Position numbers and translations under genes: made by a program
Source: Polynucleobacter sp. MWH-UH19D
GTDB lineage: Bacteria > Pseudomonadota > Gammaproteobacteria > Burkholderiales > Burkholderiaceae
Reading direction: 5' to 3'
DNA length: 64,000 nt
Assembly (NCBI RefSeq): GCF_040409795.1
Contig: NZ_CP099571.1
Coordinates: forward strand, 434,001-498,000
Notes under the pieces: generated by a model
The model's input: only the letters and a program-made list of their open reading frames with translations
The model's database searches: none
What the model was told of the DNA's origin: nothing
Part shown: piece by piece, positions 1 to 9,237 of the stretch
How positions within the stretch are numbered: the stretch's first letter is position 1
Layout of the letters: each line of letters starts with the position of its first letter

Positions 1-240
1 CACCCAGCAATGTTGCTTGAGTTATCGGACGTGACCCAAGTGCCAACACGGCGCATGCTCATGATTGGCGATACCACTCATGATTTGGATATGGCAGCCA
101 ATGCTGGGGTTGATGCAATTGCGGTGACCTATGGTGCGCATCCACCAGATACCCTCAAGGCATCGCCATCATTGGCACATGTCGATGATGTTGCTCAGTT
201 ATCGCAGTGGCTAAAAGATAATGTTTGGCTTACGAACTAA
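1..240 (+). CDS. HAD-family phosphatase, C-terminal fragment (gene starts before the window)
   Basis: The reading frame is open from base 1 and the first residues, H-P-A-M-L-L-E-L, belong to the HAD motif III region (K-P-x-P, the Lys lying upstream of the window). The motif IV loop follows as M-I-G-D-T-T-H-D, the Mg2+-binding aspartates of phosphoglycolate-phosphatase-like (HAD-IA) enzymes, then A-G-V-D-A-I-A-V-T-Y-G. The gene therefore encodes a soluble cytoplasmic phosphatase of the Gph/PGP type. Its substrate cannot be settled from the C-terminal third. An ATG at base 10 is internal and not the start. The gene lies 72 bp upstream of the S49 peptidase on the same strand. Confidence 0.85.
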   Translation, partial: HPAMLLELSDVTQVPTRRMLMIGDTTHDLDMAANAGVDAIAVTYGAHPPDTLKASPSLAHVDDVAQLSQWLKDNVWLTN

Positions 241-311
241 GTAAGCAAGAAGATCAATAAGACAGATTAATGCAGCAAAAAGCATAATGATGGAAATTCG
301 AGGGAAGCAAG

Positions 312-1259
312 ATGGAAAATAATTCAAATCCAAATTGGGAGCGCCAAGCGCTTGAGCACTTACTTTTAGAAAATCTTAAAGAGACTCGTAAGGCTCGTCG
401 CTGGAAGGCGATATTACGAGTGCTAACACTCTTGGTAATCGTTGCAGTACTCTTTGCGGTATTTGATTTTCATTTGCCTGGTCGCGGCATGAGTGTTGAT
501 AGACATACTGCCTTAGTAACCTTAGAAGGAGAAATTTCTTCAAGCACCATGGCTAACGCAATGGATATCAATTCTTCATTGGTATCCGCCTTTGAAAATG
601 TCCATAGTGCTGGTGTAGTTCTACGTATCAATAGTCCAGGTGGTTCTCCTGTACAAGCGGGGATGATTAATGATGAGATTCATCGCTTGCGCAAGCTCTA
701 TCCAAACAAACCTTTTTATGTAGTTGTTGAGGATATTTGTGCCTCTGGTGGCTACTATGTCGCAGTAGCGGCTGATCAAATATTGGTAGACAAGGCAAGC
801 CTAGTTGGGTCGATCGGTGTAATTATGGAAGGCTTTGGGTTCACTGGGCTTATGGATAAGTTGGGCGTAACTCGTCGCATGATTACTGCAGGCTCAAATA
901 AAGGCATGCTCGATCCATTTAGCAAAGAAGAGCCGAAACAGGTTGAGATGGTGAAGACAATGATCGATGAGATTCATCAACAATTTATTCAGGTAGTGAA
1001 AGAGGGTAGAGGCTCGCGTTTAAAAGATGCTCCTGAATTATTTTCTGGGCGCATTTGGAATGGCGAGCAAGCTGTTAAGCTTGGTTTGGTTGATGGCTAT
1101 GGCACAGTCGATTCGGTTGCACGTGATATTTTCAAGGCCCCTGATGTACTTGACTACACCATGAAAGAGAATTTTGCGGAGCGTGTTGCAAAACGCTTTG
1201 GTGCTGAAGCAGGTGCCGCTGCAGGTAAAGCTCTAGTGAAGACACCCGATCTTAAGTAA
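312..1259 (+). CDS. sppA: S49-family membrane serine peptidase (SppA-like)
   Basis: 315 aa, the short single-domain form of signal peptide peptidase A. A cytoplasmic N-terminus rich in Arg/Lys is followed by one membrane segment at about residues 36-53. The ClpP/crotonase-like fold follows, with the oxyanion-side motif R-I-N-S-P-G-G (residues 105-111), nucleophile Ser145 in A-S-G-G-Y-Y, and general base Lys197 in G-S-N-K-G-M, the Ser/Lys dyad spacing of Bacillus-type SppA. It probably degrades signal peptides released in the membrane. The start at 312 is supported by a GGGAAG purine run 7-12 bases upstream. Confidence 0.93.
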   Translation: MENNSNPNWERQALEHLLLENLKETRKARRWKAILRVLTLLVIVAVLFAVFDFHLPGRGMSVDRHTALVTLEGEISSSTMANAMDINSSLVSAFENVHSAGVVLRINSPGGSPVQAGMINDEIHRLRKLYPNKPFYVVVEDICASGGYYVAVAADQILVDKASLVGSIGVIMEGFGFTGLMDKLGVTRRMITAGSNKGMLDPFSKEEPKQVEMVKTMIDEIHQQFIQVVKEGRGSRLKDAPELFSGRIWNGEQAVKLGLVDGYGTVDSVARDIFKAPDVLDYTMKENFAERVAKRFGAEAGAAAGKALVKTPDLK

Positions 1260-1299
1260 GCAACTGAGTTAAATAGCTAGAGAATTTCAGTAATTAAAT

Positions 1300-2070
1300 C
1301 TAGGCCAATAGTAGAAATACCGTTGGCCTATTTTGTAATGATGCACAGGCAGCCTCATTCGGATAGCGTTTACGCCACTCAGCAATCGATAAAGTGGCAA
1401 TCATTTCTGAGGGCAAACTCAAATCCACTCCAAGACAAAGCTGTGTTTGTGGCGACAGTGAGTTGATGCAAGCCATGAGCATTGCAGTATTGCGATAAGG
1501 AGTTTCAATCCAAATTTGAGTCTGCTGTAGTTTGCGGGATTCTGTTTCTAGTTGTTTCAGCTTGCTTGTGCGTTCATGCACGTCATGAGGCAGGTACCCT
1601 TGGAATGCAAATCGTTGACCATTCAAGCCGCTTGCCATTAAGCCAAGCAAGATTGAGCTAGGACCTACAAGCGGTTTGACTTGGGCACCCAGTTTATGGG
1701 CAGCAAGCACGAGCTCTGCGCCTGGATCAGCTACACCAGGAACGCCAGCTTCTGACATCAAGCCCATATCGTTGCCAGCTAGCAGTGGTTTTAATAAATC
1801 AGCAGGCTTGATTGAGTCGCCATACTTTGCATTGCGCGCGGCACCACGCCACTCACTCATATGCATTTCTTGAATGGTGCAAGCAAGCGGCGAAGCGCTA
1901 TCTATTGCTTTTAAAAGCGCGCGCGCGGTCTTTGCATCTTCGACGATCCAGTGTTTGAGTTTGGATGCACAGGCAATTGTTTCGGCAGGCAAAACCCAAG
2001 GCAATTGTTCGATGCGACCCTCATTACCTAAAGTGTTGGGAACCAAGAAAAGTGTGCCAAGTTTTGCCAT
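1300..2070 (-). CDS. RsmI-family SAM-dependent methyltransferase (tetrapyrrole methylase fold)
   Basis: About 256 aa from the ATG at 2070. The frame extends upstream to 2136 but would then overlap the end of the Maf gene, and the family begins at G-T-L-F-L-V-P. SAM-binding and fold markers are present: G-L-M-S-E-A-G-V-P-G-V-A-D-P-G-A (glycine-rich loop), V-G-P-S-S-I and F-x-G-Y-L-P, as in RsmI (16S rRNA 2'-O-methylation of C1402). The N-terminal motif P-N-T-L-G differs from the P-x-P/G-N-L-G-D of classical RsmI, so it may be a paralogue with another target. It sits directly downstream of maf on the same strand, probably co-transcribed. Confidence 0.82.
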   Translation of the reverse strand: MAKLGTLFLVPNTLGNEGRIEQLPWVLPAETIACASKLKHWIVEDAKTARALLKAIDSASPLACTIQEMHMSEWRGAARNAKYGDSIKPADLLKPLLAGNDMGLMSEAGVPGVADPGAELVLAAHKLGAQVKPLVGPSSILLGLMASGLNGQRFAFQGYLPHDVHERTSKLKQLETESRKLQQTQIWIETPYRNTAMLMACINSLSPQTQLCLGVDLSLPSEMIATLSIAEWRKRYPNEAACASLQNRPTVFLLLA

Positions 2071-2101
2071 GAATAATTTGTTGGATTGCTTGCTATGCGA
2101 C

Positions 2102-2710
2102 TTACTTCTTGGGCGGTATTGCAAAACCTGCATCACGCAATAAGCCTGTTAGCGCAATGAGAGGAAGGCCGATGAGGGCGGTAGGATCATCGCTTTTGAT
2201 GTACTCCAGTAAGCTGATGCCTAAACCTTCAGACTTGGCGCTGCCTGCGCAGTCATAAGGCTCTTCCGCGAGTAGGTAGTTTTCTAAAACTGCATCTGGT
2301 AGTTTGCGAAAACACACTTCAGTGGGAACGCTTAGCGTCGTTTGCGTATCACCTTTCATTAAACATAAAGCAGTGTGAAACGTCACTACTTGCCCGCGCA
2401 TTAATTGCAATTGCGCCATGGCTCTCTCAAAGTTGCCTGGTTTGCCAATCGCTGCACCGCAAAGATCGGCAACTTGGTCAGAACCGATTACCCAAGCTTC
2501 TGGATGTTGTTTGGCAACAGCCTCTGCTTTTGCATGTGCAAGACGCTTTGCTAACTCCAGTGTGCTTTCACCAGTTAGCGCGGTTTCATCAACTTTTGGA
2601 GAAATTACTTCAAAGGGAATGCGAAGACGAGTTAGTAGCTCACGACGATATGCCGAAGTGGACGCCAAAATCAGTGATGGGTTTTTGGAAGTGTTGGTGG
2701 TTTGACTCAT
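2102..2710 (-). CDS. yceF: Maf/YceF-type nucleotide pyrophosphatase
   Basis: 202 aa. The Maf signature L-I-L-A-S-T-S-A-Y-R-R is near the N-terminus, followed by V-D-E, G-S-D-Q-V, G-K-P and the late motif C-A-G-S-A-K-S-E-G-L-G-I. The R-R-E-L-L start, S-D-Q-V and F-R-x-L patterns match the YceF subgroup, which hydrolyses 7-methyl-GTP-like nucleotides and so cleans up modified nucleotides in the cytoplasm. In E. coli yceF also stands next to yceD-rpmF-plsX, the same neighbourhood as here, where it is divergent from yceD. About 10 extra N-terminal residues precede the core. The start at 2710 is the only reasonable ATG. Confidence 0.92.
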   Translation of the reverse strand: MSQTTNTSKNPSLILASTSAYRRELLTRLRIPFEVISPKVDETALTGESTLELAKRLAHAKAEAVAKQHPEAWVIGSDQVADLCGAAIGKPGNFERAMAQLQLMRGQVVTFHTALCLMKGDTQTTLSVPTEVCFRKLPDAVLENYLLAEEPYDCAGSAKSEGLGISLLEYIKSDDPTALIGLPLIALTGLLRDAGFAIPPKK

Positions 2711-2836
2711 TGCTGCGTATTTTCAACGGACTGCGGCAGAAAGGAAAGCGATAAAGAAAAGAAGAAATCAAGAAAAGAAGAAATCTGCGGGGGAACTTGC
2801 ACGCAGCTTTTAACTCTCTTGATTTAGACTGACGCC

Positions 2837-3412
2837 ATGGATCGAAATCACGTTTTACCTCAAGTTCAATTGTCTGCAGAGCCAAATGCTTTGCGGCGGG
2901 TTGATTTTTGTGCCCCTCAGTCCTACAGAGGTGCTGGTTTTTTAAGCATTTCAGACTTACCAAGGGTGGCAGAAGAGGTATCCACTGTTCAAACTGGGGA
3001 TGGCTTTAATTGGGATATTCAAACTCACTTTGAGCATTTTCCTGGTAGTGAGCCCCATCAAATTATGGAGTTAGCTATAAAAGGCAGGCTGCATTTGACT
3101 TGCCAGCGCTGTTTACAGGGCTGTGCGGTCGATCTAGACGAAAAACGCCGCTTTATTTTCTTGGCGACAGAATCCCAGGCGGATGACTATCCGCTTGAAG
3201 ATGAGGAACAGGAGCCCTTAGTGGCTAGCCAGCAATTTAATCTCCTAGAGACTATTGAAGATGAGATTTTGCTTTCTATCCCCTTGATTCCTAAGCATCC
3301 CGAGGGATTTTGTGAGCCTCATGCACCGGTTTTCGGGGAGGGTGATGGCGATGAAGCCCTAGCTGAGCGCGAAAATCCCTTTAACGTCTTGAAAAATATG
3401 AAGAAAAACTGA
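2837..3412 (+). CDS. yceD: YceD/DUF177 family protein
   Basis: 191 aa, usual family length. It contains the family's conserved L-T-C-Q-R-C-L-Q-G-C segment at about residues 90-100 and an acidic E-D-E-E-Q-E stretch, typical of DUF177 proteins (YceD/Orf30), which are linked to 23S rRNA maturation or accumulation and are almost always encoded before rpmF. There is no Shine-Dalgarno sequence before the ATG, and a TAGACT lies six bases upstream, so translation may begin on a leaderless message. The gene opens the yceD-rpmF-plsX-fab cluster and is divergent from yceF. Confidence 0.9.
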   Translation: MDRNHVLPQVQLSAEPNALRRVDFCAPQSYRGAGFLSISDLPRVAEEVSTVQTGDGFNWDIQTHFEHFPGSEPHQIMELAIKGRLHLTCQRCLQGCAVDLDEKRRFIFLATESQADDYPLEDEEQEPLVASQQFNLLETIEDEILLSIPLIPKHPEGFCEPHAPVFGEGDGDEALAERENPFNVLKNMKKN

Positions 3413-3485
3413 GAGTAATGCTTAAAAATAGGGTGTTGTTTCAAGCTCTGTTTGCAGATAAATCAAGCATTTAGACGCTTTTTCG

Positions 3486-3494
3486 TGCTAGAAT
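3486..3494 (+). promoter_or_regulatory. Candidate extended -10 promoter of rpmF
   Basis: TGCTAGAAT reads as TGn plus a five-of-six match to TATAAT. A start about seven bases downstream would give a short leader with the TTAGGAG ribosome-binding site before rpmF. No clear -35 box is visible. Confidence 0.4.
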
Positions 3495-3517
3495 GACGCC
3501 TTGCTTAGGAGTTCATT

Positions 3518-3697
3518 ATGGCCGTTCAACAAAATAAAAAATCACCATCCAAACGTGGCATGCATCGTGCGCACGACTTTTTGACCGCACCTGCCACGGC
3601 TGTTGAAGCCACAACTGGTGAGGCACATTTGCGCCACCACATCTCACCTAACGGCTACTACCGTGGTCGTAAAGTAGTTAAAACTAAAAACGACTAA
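3518..3697 (+). CDS. rpmF: 50S ribosomal protein bL32
   Basis: 59 aa, the normal bL32 size. It begins [20 protein letters not shown] and ends in a basic tail; the [12 protein letters not shown] block is diagnostic. This is the Cys-free form of L32, without zinc ligands. A good Shine-Dalgarno sequence (TTAGGAG) lies seven bases before the ATG. It stands between yceD and plsX, as in most proteobacteria, and is followed by a strong hairpin terminator, so part of its transcription ends before plsX. Confidence 0.98.
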   Translation: MAVQQNKKSPSKRGMHRAHDFLTAPATAVEATTGEAHLRHHISPNGYYRGRKVVKTKND

Positions 3698-3717
3698 TTT
3701 TTAGTCCAAATAGATCG

Positions 3718-3745
3718 AAGCGGCTCACTTACAGCCGCTTTTTTC
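3718..3745 (+). terminator. Rho-independent terminator after rpmF
   Basis: Inverted repeat AAGCGGCT / AGCCGCTT with a seven-base loop, followed by a T run. It lies between rpmF and plsX and probably uncouples the abundant ribosomal protein message from the fatty-acid genes. Confidence 0.85.
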
Positions 3746-3778
3746 TTAGATAAATCACTTGTAGCAATCAATGAGTTT

Positions 3779-4792
3779 ATGAGCATTACTCTTGCTATTG
3801 ATGCCATGGGCGGAGATCATGGAGTTGTCGTGACGGTTCCCGCTGCATGCGACTTTTTAGAAAAGCACGCCGATGTCAATATCGCCCTAGTTGGTGATCC
3901 GGAATTGATTCAGCAAGTTTTAAGCAAGTCTTCTAAGGCTCCGACGGAGCGCATTCAAATTATTCCTGCTAGTGAAGTGGTGTTGATGGATGATCCCATT
4001 GAAGTTGCTTTGCGTCGTAAAAAAGACTCTTCCATGCGTGTGGCCATTGAGCAGGTAAAAGAGGGTGTTGCAGATGCTGTGATTTCTTCTGGCAATACTG
4101 GTGCACTTATGGCGATTTCTCGCTACATACTTAAAACACTTGATGGCGTTGATCGCCCTGCGATTGCGACAGCAATTCCGAATGAGTTGGGGCGCGGTAC
4201 CACCATGTTGGATTTGGGCGCGAACGCAGACTGCGAGCCTATGCATTTGCTGCAGTTTGCCCAGATGGCTAATGTGATGGTTCAAGTGGTGGATGGCAAA
4301 CAAAATCCTTCGATTGGCTTGCTAAATATTGGTGAAGAAGTGATTAAAGGTAATGAAGTGGTTAAGCAAACCAGTGAATTACTGCGCCAAAGTAATTTGA
4401 ATTTCTACGGTAATGTAGAAGGCAATGATATTTTTAAAGGCACCACGGATATTGTGGTGTGTGATGGCTTTGTTGGTAATGTCGTACTCAAGGCTAGCGA
4501 AGGTCTAGCCAAAATGATGAGCGGCATGATTCGTGAAGAATTTAATCGTTCTTTATTAACCAAATTGATGGCAATTTGTGCAATGGTGCCTTTGCTGCGC
4601 GTTCGCAAACGGGTTGATCATCGTCGCTATAACGGTGCGGTATTGTTAGGCTTGCGTGGTTGTGTGATTAAAAGTCATGGTTCAGCCGATCGTTTTGCGT
4701 TTGGCTTTGCATTAGATCGTGCTTATGAGGCGGCTAAAAATCGCATGGTTGAACGCATTGCTGCAGCCTTTGTTGCGGAGACAACGATATGA
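3779..4792 (+). CDS. plsX: Phosphate acyltransferase PlsX
   Basis: 337 aa. It converts acyl-ACP to acyl-phosphate for phospholipid synthesis by PlsY, at the inner face of the membrane. Family marks are the N-terminal [21 protein letters not shown] and V-V-C-D-G-F-V-G-N motifs. The start codon overlaps a four-codon open frame (ATG AGT TTA TGA from 3771) whose stop lies over the plsX ATG, possibly allowing coupled initiation. The gene ends in an ATGA overlap with fabH, which indicates translational coupling of the two. Confidence 0.97.
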   Translation: MSITLAIDAMGGDHGVVVTVPAACDFLEKHADVNIALVGDPELIQQVLSKSSKAPTERIQIIPASEVVLMDDPIEVALRRKKDSSMRVAIEQVKEGVADAVISSGNTGALMAISRYILKTLDGVDRPAIATAIPNELGRGTTMLDLGANADCEPMHLLQFAQMANVMVQVVDGKQNPSIGLLNIGEEVIKGNEVVKQTSELLRQSNLNFYGNVEGNDIFKGTTDIVVCDGFVGNVVLKASEGLAKMMSGMIREEFNRSLLTKLMAICAMVPLLRVRKRVDHRRYNGAVLLGLRGCVIKSHGSADRFAFGFALDRAYEAAKNRMVERIAAAFVAETTI

Positions 4793-5775
4793 GTATTTAT
4801 GCAAGAGTAGCTGGCACAGGAAGCTATCTTCCAGAGCAACGCCTAACTAATCAAGATTTGGTTGAGCGCCTTGCTAAATCCGGTTTAGAGACAAGTGATG
4901 AGTGGATTACCACTCGTAGCGGAATTTCTGCGCGCCACTTTGCTGCAGAAAATGAATTAACCAGTGATTTAGCTGTAAAGGCGGCACAGGCTGCTTTGAG
5001 TAGTGCTGGAATTACTTCATCTGATTTAGATCTCATCATCTTGGCTACCTCCACCCCTGATCATTTGGGCGGTTTTCCAAGTACGGCTTGTGTAGTGCAA
5101 GATAAGTTGGGCGCTCACACCGCTTGTGCAGCGTTTGATGTGCAGGCTGTATGTGCAGGGTTTACTTATGCACTGGCGACAGCAGATGCTTTTATTCGTG
5201 CCGGCTCTTATAGGAAAGTGTTGGTGATTGGCGCTGAGACTTTCTCTCGAATCCTGAATTTCCAAGATCGTGGAACTTGCGTATTGTTTGGAGATGGTGC
5301 TGGCGCAGTAGTGCTTGAAGCTTCAAATGAAGCTGGCATTCTTTCCACAGCATTACACGCAGATGGAAGTCAACGAGATATCTTGTGTGTACCGGGACGT
5401 TCTGGTAATGGCGCAGTGCATGGTTCACCATTTATGACCATGGACGGCCAAGCAGTTTTCAAGCTAGCTGTAAAAGTATTAGAGCAAGTTGCTCATGAAG
5501 TTTTAGAAAAAGCAAAACTAAAGCCAGAACAAATCGACTGGTTAGTTCCTCATCAGGCGAACATTCGCATTATGGAAGGCACTGCTAAAAAAATGGGAAT
5601 GTCCATGGATAAAGTCATTGTGACAGTTCATGAGCATGGCAATACTTCAGCAGCCTCTATTCCATTGGCTTTAGATGTTGGTGTGCGCTCTGGTCAAATC
5701 AAACGAGGACAGCATCTTTTATTGGAAGGTGTTGGCGGTGGTTTTGCTTGGGGTGCAGTTGCTCTCAAATATTAA
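4789..5775 (+). CDS. fabH: 3-oxoacyl-ACP synthase III (FabH)
   Basis: 328 aa. It condenses acetyl-CoA with malonyl-ACP to start type II fatty-acid synthesis. The catalytic triad is visible: Cys122 in V-C-A-G-F, His255 in V-P-H-Q-A-N and Asn285 in E-H-G-N-T-S-A-A-S. The C-terminal glycine-rich G-V-G-G-G-F-A-W-G is typical. Its ATG overlaps the plsX stop. Confidence 0.98.
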   Translation: MSIYARVAGTGSYLPEQRLTNQDLVERLAKSGLETSDEWITTRSGISARHFAAENELTSDLAVKAAQAALSSAGITSSDLDLIILATSTPDHLGGFPSTACVVQDKLGAHTACAAFDVQAVCAGFTYALATADAFIRAGSYRKVLVIGAETFSRILNFQDRGTCVLFGDGAGAVVLEASNEAGILSTALHADGSQRDILCVPGRSGNGAVHGSPFMTMDGQAVFKLAVKVLEQVAHEVLEKAKLKPEQIDWLVPHQANIRIMEGTAKKMGMSMDKVIVTVHEHGNTSAASIPLALDVGVRSGQIKRGQHLLLEGVGGGFAWGAVALKY

Positions 5776-5826
5776 GTCCTTGAATATCTAATTCTTCTAT
5801 TTCCTTTATTTTTGTAAATTTCACTT

Positions 5827-6762
5827 ATGACATTCGCATTCGTATTTCCAGGCCAAGGATCACAATCAGTGGGTATGCTCAATTCAATTTCTGAGCGTCC
5901 TGAAGTCCGTGCAATATTACAAGAGGCTTCTGAAGCGCTAGGTGAGGATGTGGCAAAACTCATTGCCGAAGGCCCAGCAGAAGCGCTTGCTTTAACAACC
6001 AACACTCAACCAGTGATGTTGACTGCTGCGGTAGCCTTTTATCGTGCTTGGCTAGCTGCGGGTGGTGCTACACCTAGGGTCATGGCGGGCCATAGCTTGG
6101 GTGAGTACTCTGCTTTGGTTGCGTCAGGAGTAATTTCTTTTAAAGACGCTGTTCCATTGGTGCGTTTTCGCGCTGAAGCAATGCAAACTGCGGTTCCAGT
6201 AGGTACTGGCGGTATGGCGGCAATTTTGGGTTTGGATGATGCGGTTGTGATCAAGGTTTGCGCTGAAGCAAGCGCAGCTTCTGGAGGTGTGGTTGAGGCA
6301 GTGAACTTTAACGCACCAGGGCAGGTAGTTATTGCTGGAGCAAGTGATGCGGTAGCTAAAGCATGTGAATTGTTAAAGGCTGCTGGCGCTAAACGTGCGT
6401 TGCCTTTGCCAGTATCTGCACCATTTCACTCTTCTTTATTACAGCCTGCTTCTGAAAAGCTAAAAGGGTACTTGGAGAATATCGAATTCAAGACGCCAAC
6501 GATTCCAGTGATTAATAACGTTGATGTTGAAATCCTGAATGATCCTGTTGCGATTAAAGATGCATTAGTGCGTCAGGCAGCTAAACCAGTGCGCTGGCAA
6601 GAAACTATTCAGGCAATGGCTGCCCAAGGCATTGCGCAAGTCGTTGAATGCGGTCCTGGAAAAGTATTGGCTGGTCTTACAAAGCGCATTAACGATCAAG
6701 TGACTGGTATTCCAGTATTTGATGAGGCGAGCCTGAATGAAGTGCTTGCCACCGTAAAATAA
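5827..6762 (+). CDS. fabD: Malonyl-CoA:ACP transacylase (FabD)
   Basis: 311 aa. It loads malonyl groups onto ACP. It has the family's F-P-G-Q-G-S-Q start, nucleophile Ser90 in G-H-S-L-G-E-Y, Arg in the V-R-F-R-A motif, and catalytic His201 in S-A-P-F-H-S. The 50-bp gap before the gene is pyrimidine-rich and contains no Shine-Dalgarno sequence; a TAAATT hexamer ending seven bases before the ATG could serve an internal promoter with leaderless initiation. Confidence 0.97.
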   Translation: MTFAFVFPGQGSQSVGMLNSISERPEVRAILQEASEALGEDVAKLIAEGPAEALALTTNTQPVMLTAAVAFYRAWLAAGGATPRVMAGHSLGEYSALVASGVISFKDAVPLVRFRAEAMQTAVPVGTGGMAAILGLDDAVVIKVCAEASAASGGVVEAVNFNAPGQVVIAGASDAVAKACELLKAAGAKRALPLPVSAPFHSSLLQPASEKLKGYLENIEFKTPTIPVINNVDVEILNDPVAIKDALVRQAAKPVRWQETIQAMAAQGIAQVVECGPGKVLAGLTKRINDQVTGIPVFDEASLNEVLATVK

Positions 6763-6831
6763 GTTTGACCAAATAAACGAAATAAAAACAAAATACAAGT
6801 ACAACCACAACTATAACTACGGAACACAAAT

Positions 6832-7575
6832 ATGAATCTCGACTTAAGTGGACAAATTGCTTTAGTAACTGGAGCCTCACGTGGTATTGGTCAGGCAGTG
6901 GCAGATGAGTTGGTGAAGTGTGGTGCAAAAGTCATTGGCACAGCCACCACTGCTGAGGGTGCTAAAGCAATTGATCAGAGATTAAAACCTTCTGGTGGCG
7001 CCGGATTGGCATTGAATGTCACTGCGCCAAATGCATGTGAAGAGATTATTGACCAGATTGTTAAAGAATTTGGTGGTATCAATATATTGGTGAACAATGC
7101 TGGCATCACTCGTGACAACTTAGCTATGCGCATGAAGTCTGAAGAGTGGACCGACGTGATTGATACAAACTTAAGTGCAGTGTTTCGTTTGTCTCAAGCA
7201 GTATTGCGCCCAATGATGAAGGCGCGCGCTGGTCGCATTATCAATATCACTTCGATTGTTGGCCACATGGGAAATCCAGGTCAAGCGAATTACGCTGCAG
7301 CTAAATCTGGTGTTTCTGGAATGACTCGTGCACTTGCGCGTGAAATTGGTAGTCGTAATATCACTGTCAATTGCGTAGCGCCTGGATTTATTGATACCGA
7401 TATGACCCGCGCTTTGAGTGAAGAACAGCAAAATGCACTAAAAGTAAACATTCCATTGGCCCGTTTAGGTAGCCCAGAAGATGTAGCTCAAGCAGTAGCG
7501 TTTTTAGCCTCTCCAGCTGCTGGTTATATTACGGGTAATACCCTACACATCAATGGCGGACTCTATTTAGCCTAA
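6832..7575 (+). CDS. fabG: 3-oxoacyl-ACP reductase (FabG)
   Basis: 247 aa short-chain dehydrogenase that reduces 3-oxoacyl-ACP with NADPH. N-terminal cofactor loop T-G-A-S-R-G-I-G, structural N-N-A-G, and catalytic Ser141, Tyr154 and Lys158 (Y-A-A-A-K) are all present. The C-terminal D-T-D-M-T and Y-I-T-G-N-T-L-H-I-N-G-G are as in FabG. The 69-bp spacer before it is unusually A-rich with only a weak GGAA ribosome-binding site. Confidence 0.97.
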   Translation: MNLDLSGQIALVTGASRGIGQAVADELVKCGAKVIGTATTAEGAKAIDQRLKPSGGAGLALNVTAPNACEEIIDQIVKEFGGINILVNNAGITRDNLAMRMKSEEWTDVIDTNLSAVFRLSQAVLRPMMKARAGRIINITSIVGHMGNPGQANYAAAKSGVSGMTRALAREIGSRNITVNCVAPGFIDTDMTRALSEEQQNALKVNIPLARLGSPEDVAQAVAFLASPAAGYITGNTLHINGGLYLA

Positions 7576-7600
7576 CGGCAAAGCATGGATTTAGTCATTT

Positions 7601-7631
7601 TTTGGCGGTTTTGCTAATTCGGTCCGCCAAA
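7601..7631 (+). promoter_or_regulatory. Hairpin and candidate promoter upstream of acpP
   Basis: Perfect inverted repeat TTTGGCGG / CCGCCAAA with a 15-base loop lies between fabG and acpP, without a T run. A possible promoter overlaps it: TTGCTA (7611-7616), 17 bases, GATAAA (7634-7639). ACP is needed in great excess over the other Fab proteins, so a separate promoter, an operator, or a message-stabilising hairpin are all plausible here. Confidence 0.4.
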
Positions 7632-7678
7632 CTGATAAAATCCTTTTCATCGTTTTTTTACAACCCTTGGGGGACTTA

Positions 7679-7918
7679 ATGGACAACATCGAACAACGCG
7701 TTAAGAAAATCGTCGCTGAGCAATTGGGCGTCGCTGAAGGAGATATCAAAAATGAATCTTCTTTTGTGAATGACCTAGGCGCTGACTCTCTTGACACTGT
7801 TGAGCTGGTAATGGCTTTGGAAGATGAATTCGGTATCGAAATTCCTGATGAGGAAGCCGAAAAAATCACCACAGTTCAGCTCGCGATCGACTTCGCTAAA
7901 TCAAAAGCTCAGGGTTAA
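7679..7918 (+). CDS. acpP: Acyl carrier protein
   Basis: 79 aa acidic protein that carries growing acyl chains on 4'-phosphopantetheine. The attachment residue is Ser37 in D-L-G-A-D-S-L-D-T. The AcpS holo-ACP synthase that modifies it is encoded at 16.7 kb. The ATG at 7679 is chosen over a TTG four codons upstream because the GGGGGA between them is the ribosome-binding site. The reading M-D-N-I-E-Q-R-V-K is the typical betaproteobacterial start. Confidence 0.98.
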   Translation: MDNIEQRVKKIVAEQLGVAEGDIKNESSFVNDLGADSLDTVELVMALEDEFGIEIPDEEAEKITTVQLAIDFAKSKAQG

Positions 7919-7939
7919 TTCCCGAGTTTAGGTATTACT

Positions 7940-9187
7940 GTGTCAGCATCAAAGGGCCGACGCCGGGTTGTAGTTACCGGCCTTGGCCTCATCTCACCTG
8001 TTGGTAATTCTGTTGATGTAGCTTGGTCTAATTTGCTTGCGGGCAAATCAGGCATTGCGACCATCACCAAGTTTGACCACGCTCCACTAAGCGTTCATTT
8101 CGCTGGAGAGGTGAAAGATTTCAATGTCGAAGAATATGTTTCTGCCAAAGAGGCACGCCATATGGATACATTTATCCATTACGGCATCGCTGCTGGCACA
8201 CAAGCTATTCGCGATAGCGGTATAGAGGTTAATGAACAAAACGCTGAGCGTATCGGCGTGATGGTGGGTTCAGGCATTGGCGGTTTGCCAATGATTGAAG
8301 AGACAGGTGCTGAGCTCTTGGCTCGCGGCCCTCGTCGCATTTCCCCATTCTTTGTTCCTGGCTCCATCATCAATATGATTTCTGGGCACCTCAGCATTTT
8401 GTTTGGCCTCAAAGGTCCAAACGTTGCTGCGGTTACAGCATGTACGACTGGATTGCACAGTATTGGTTTGGCTGCGCGTTTGATTCAGTATGGTGATGCT
8501 GATGTCATGATTGCTGGCGGTGCAGAGTCCACAATTTCCGCATTAGGTGTTGGCGGCTTTGCTTCAGCAAGAGCACTTTCTACACGTAACGATGACCCAG
8601 CGACCGCATCTCGTCCTTGGGATAAGGACCGTGATGGATTTGTCCTTGGCGAAGGTGCTGGTGTTTTAGTACTTGAAGAGTACGAACACGCCAAAGCACG
8701 GGGCGCAAAAATTTACTGTGAGTTACGTGGTTTTGGTATGAGTGGTGATGCGTACCATATGACAGCTCCCAATATGGATGGTCCACGTCGTTGCATGGTG
8801 AATGCGATGCGCGATGCTGGCTTAAATCCGGATCAAATTCAGTATGTAAATGCCCACGGCACTTCAACCCCTTTGGGCGACAAGAATGAAACCGAAGCAA
8901 TCAAAGCTGCATTGGGTGACCATGCTAAGAAGACTTTGATTAACTCAACCAAGTCAATGACAGGTCACCTCTTAGGTGGTGCTGGTGGCTTGGAATCTGT
9001 ATTTACGATTCTGGCTCTCCACCACCAGAAATCACCCCCCACCATCAATATCTTCAATCAAGATCCAGAGTGCGACTTGGACTACTGCGCCAATACCGCT
9101 AGGGATGTGAAGATTGACCATGCAGTCAAAAACAACTTTGGCTTTGGTGGTACTAACGGCACCTTGATTTTTGGTAAGCTGCCCTAA
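7940..9187 (+). CDS. fabF: 3-oxoacyl-ACP synthase II (FabF)
   Basis: 415 aa elongating condensing enzyme. The Cys-His-His catalytic set is Cys168 (T-A-C-T-T-G), His306 (N-A-H-G-T-S-T) and His343 (S-M-T-G-H-L-L-G), plus the C-terminal N-N-F-G-F-G-G-T-N. The start is a GTG 21 bases after the acpP stop; the N-terminal [10 protein letters not shown] fits the family. It is the last fatty-acid gene of the cluster. Confidence 0.97.
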   Translation: MSASKGRRRVVVTGLGLISPVGNSVDVAWSNLLAGKSGIATITKFDHAPLSVHFAGEVKDFNVEEYVSAKEARHMDTFIHYGIAAGTQAIRDSGIEVNEQNAERIGVMVGSGIGGLPMIEETGAELLARGPRRISPFFVPGSIINMISGHLSILFGLKGPNVAAVTACTTGLHSIGLAARLIQYGDADVMIAGGAESTISALGVGGFASARALSTRNDDPATASRPWDKDRDGFVLGEGAGVLVLEEYEHAKARGAKIYCELRGFGMSGDAYHMTAPNMDGPRRCMVNAMRDAGLNPDQIQYVNAHGTSTPLGDKNETEAIKAALGDHAKKTLINSTKSMTGHLLGGAGGLESVFTILALHHQKSPPTINIFNQDPECDLDYCANTARDVKIDHAVKNNFGFGGTNGTLIFGKLP

Positions 9188-9237
9188 TATTCTATTTATC
9201 TCCACTTTTTGGTTTTTACCAAGTAGGTCCTAGCATT

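Noticed and set aside
2071..2136. Upstream extension of the RsmI-family methyltransferase frame
   Set aside because: It overlaps the end of yceF, does not match the family start and has no ribosome-binding site.
2757..2785. Direct repeat AAAAGAAGAAATC, two copies 16 bases apart, in the yceF-yceD gap
   Set aside because: Only two copies of a low-complexity purine tract; likely slippage, no further copies or structure.
3771..3782. Four-codon frame ATG AGT TTA TGA overlapping the plsX start
   Set aside because: Too short to claim as a leader peptide; mentioned only as possible coupling.
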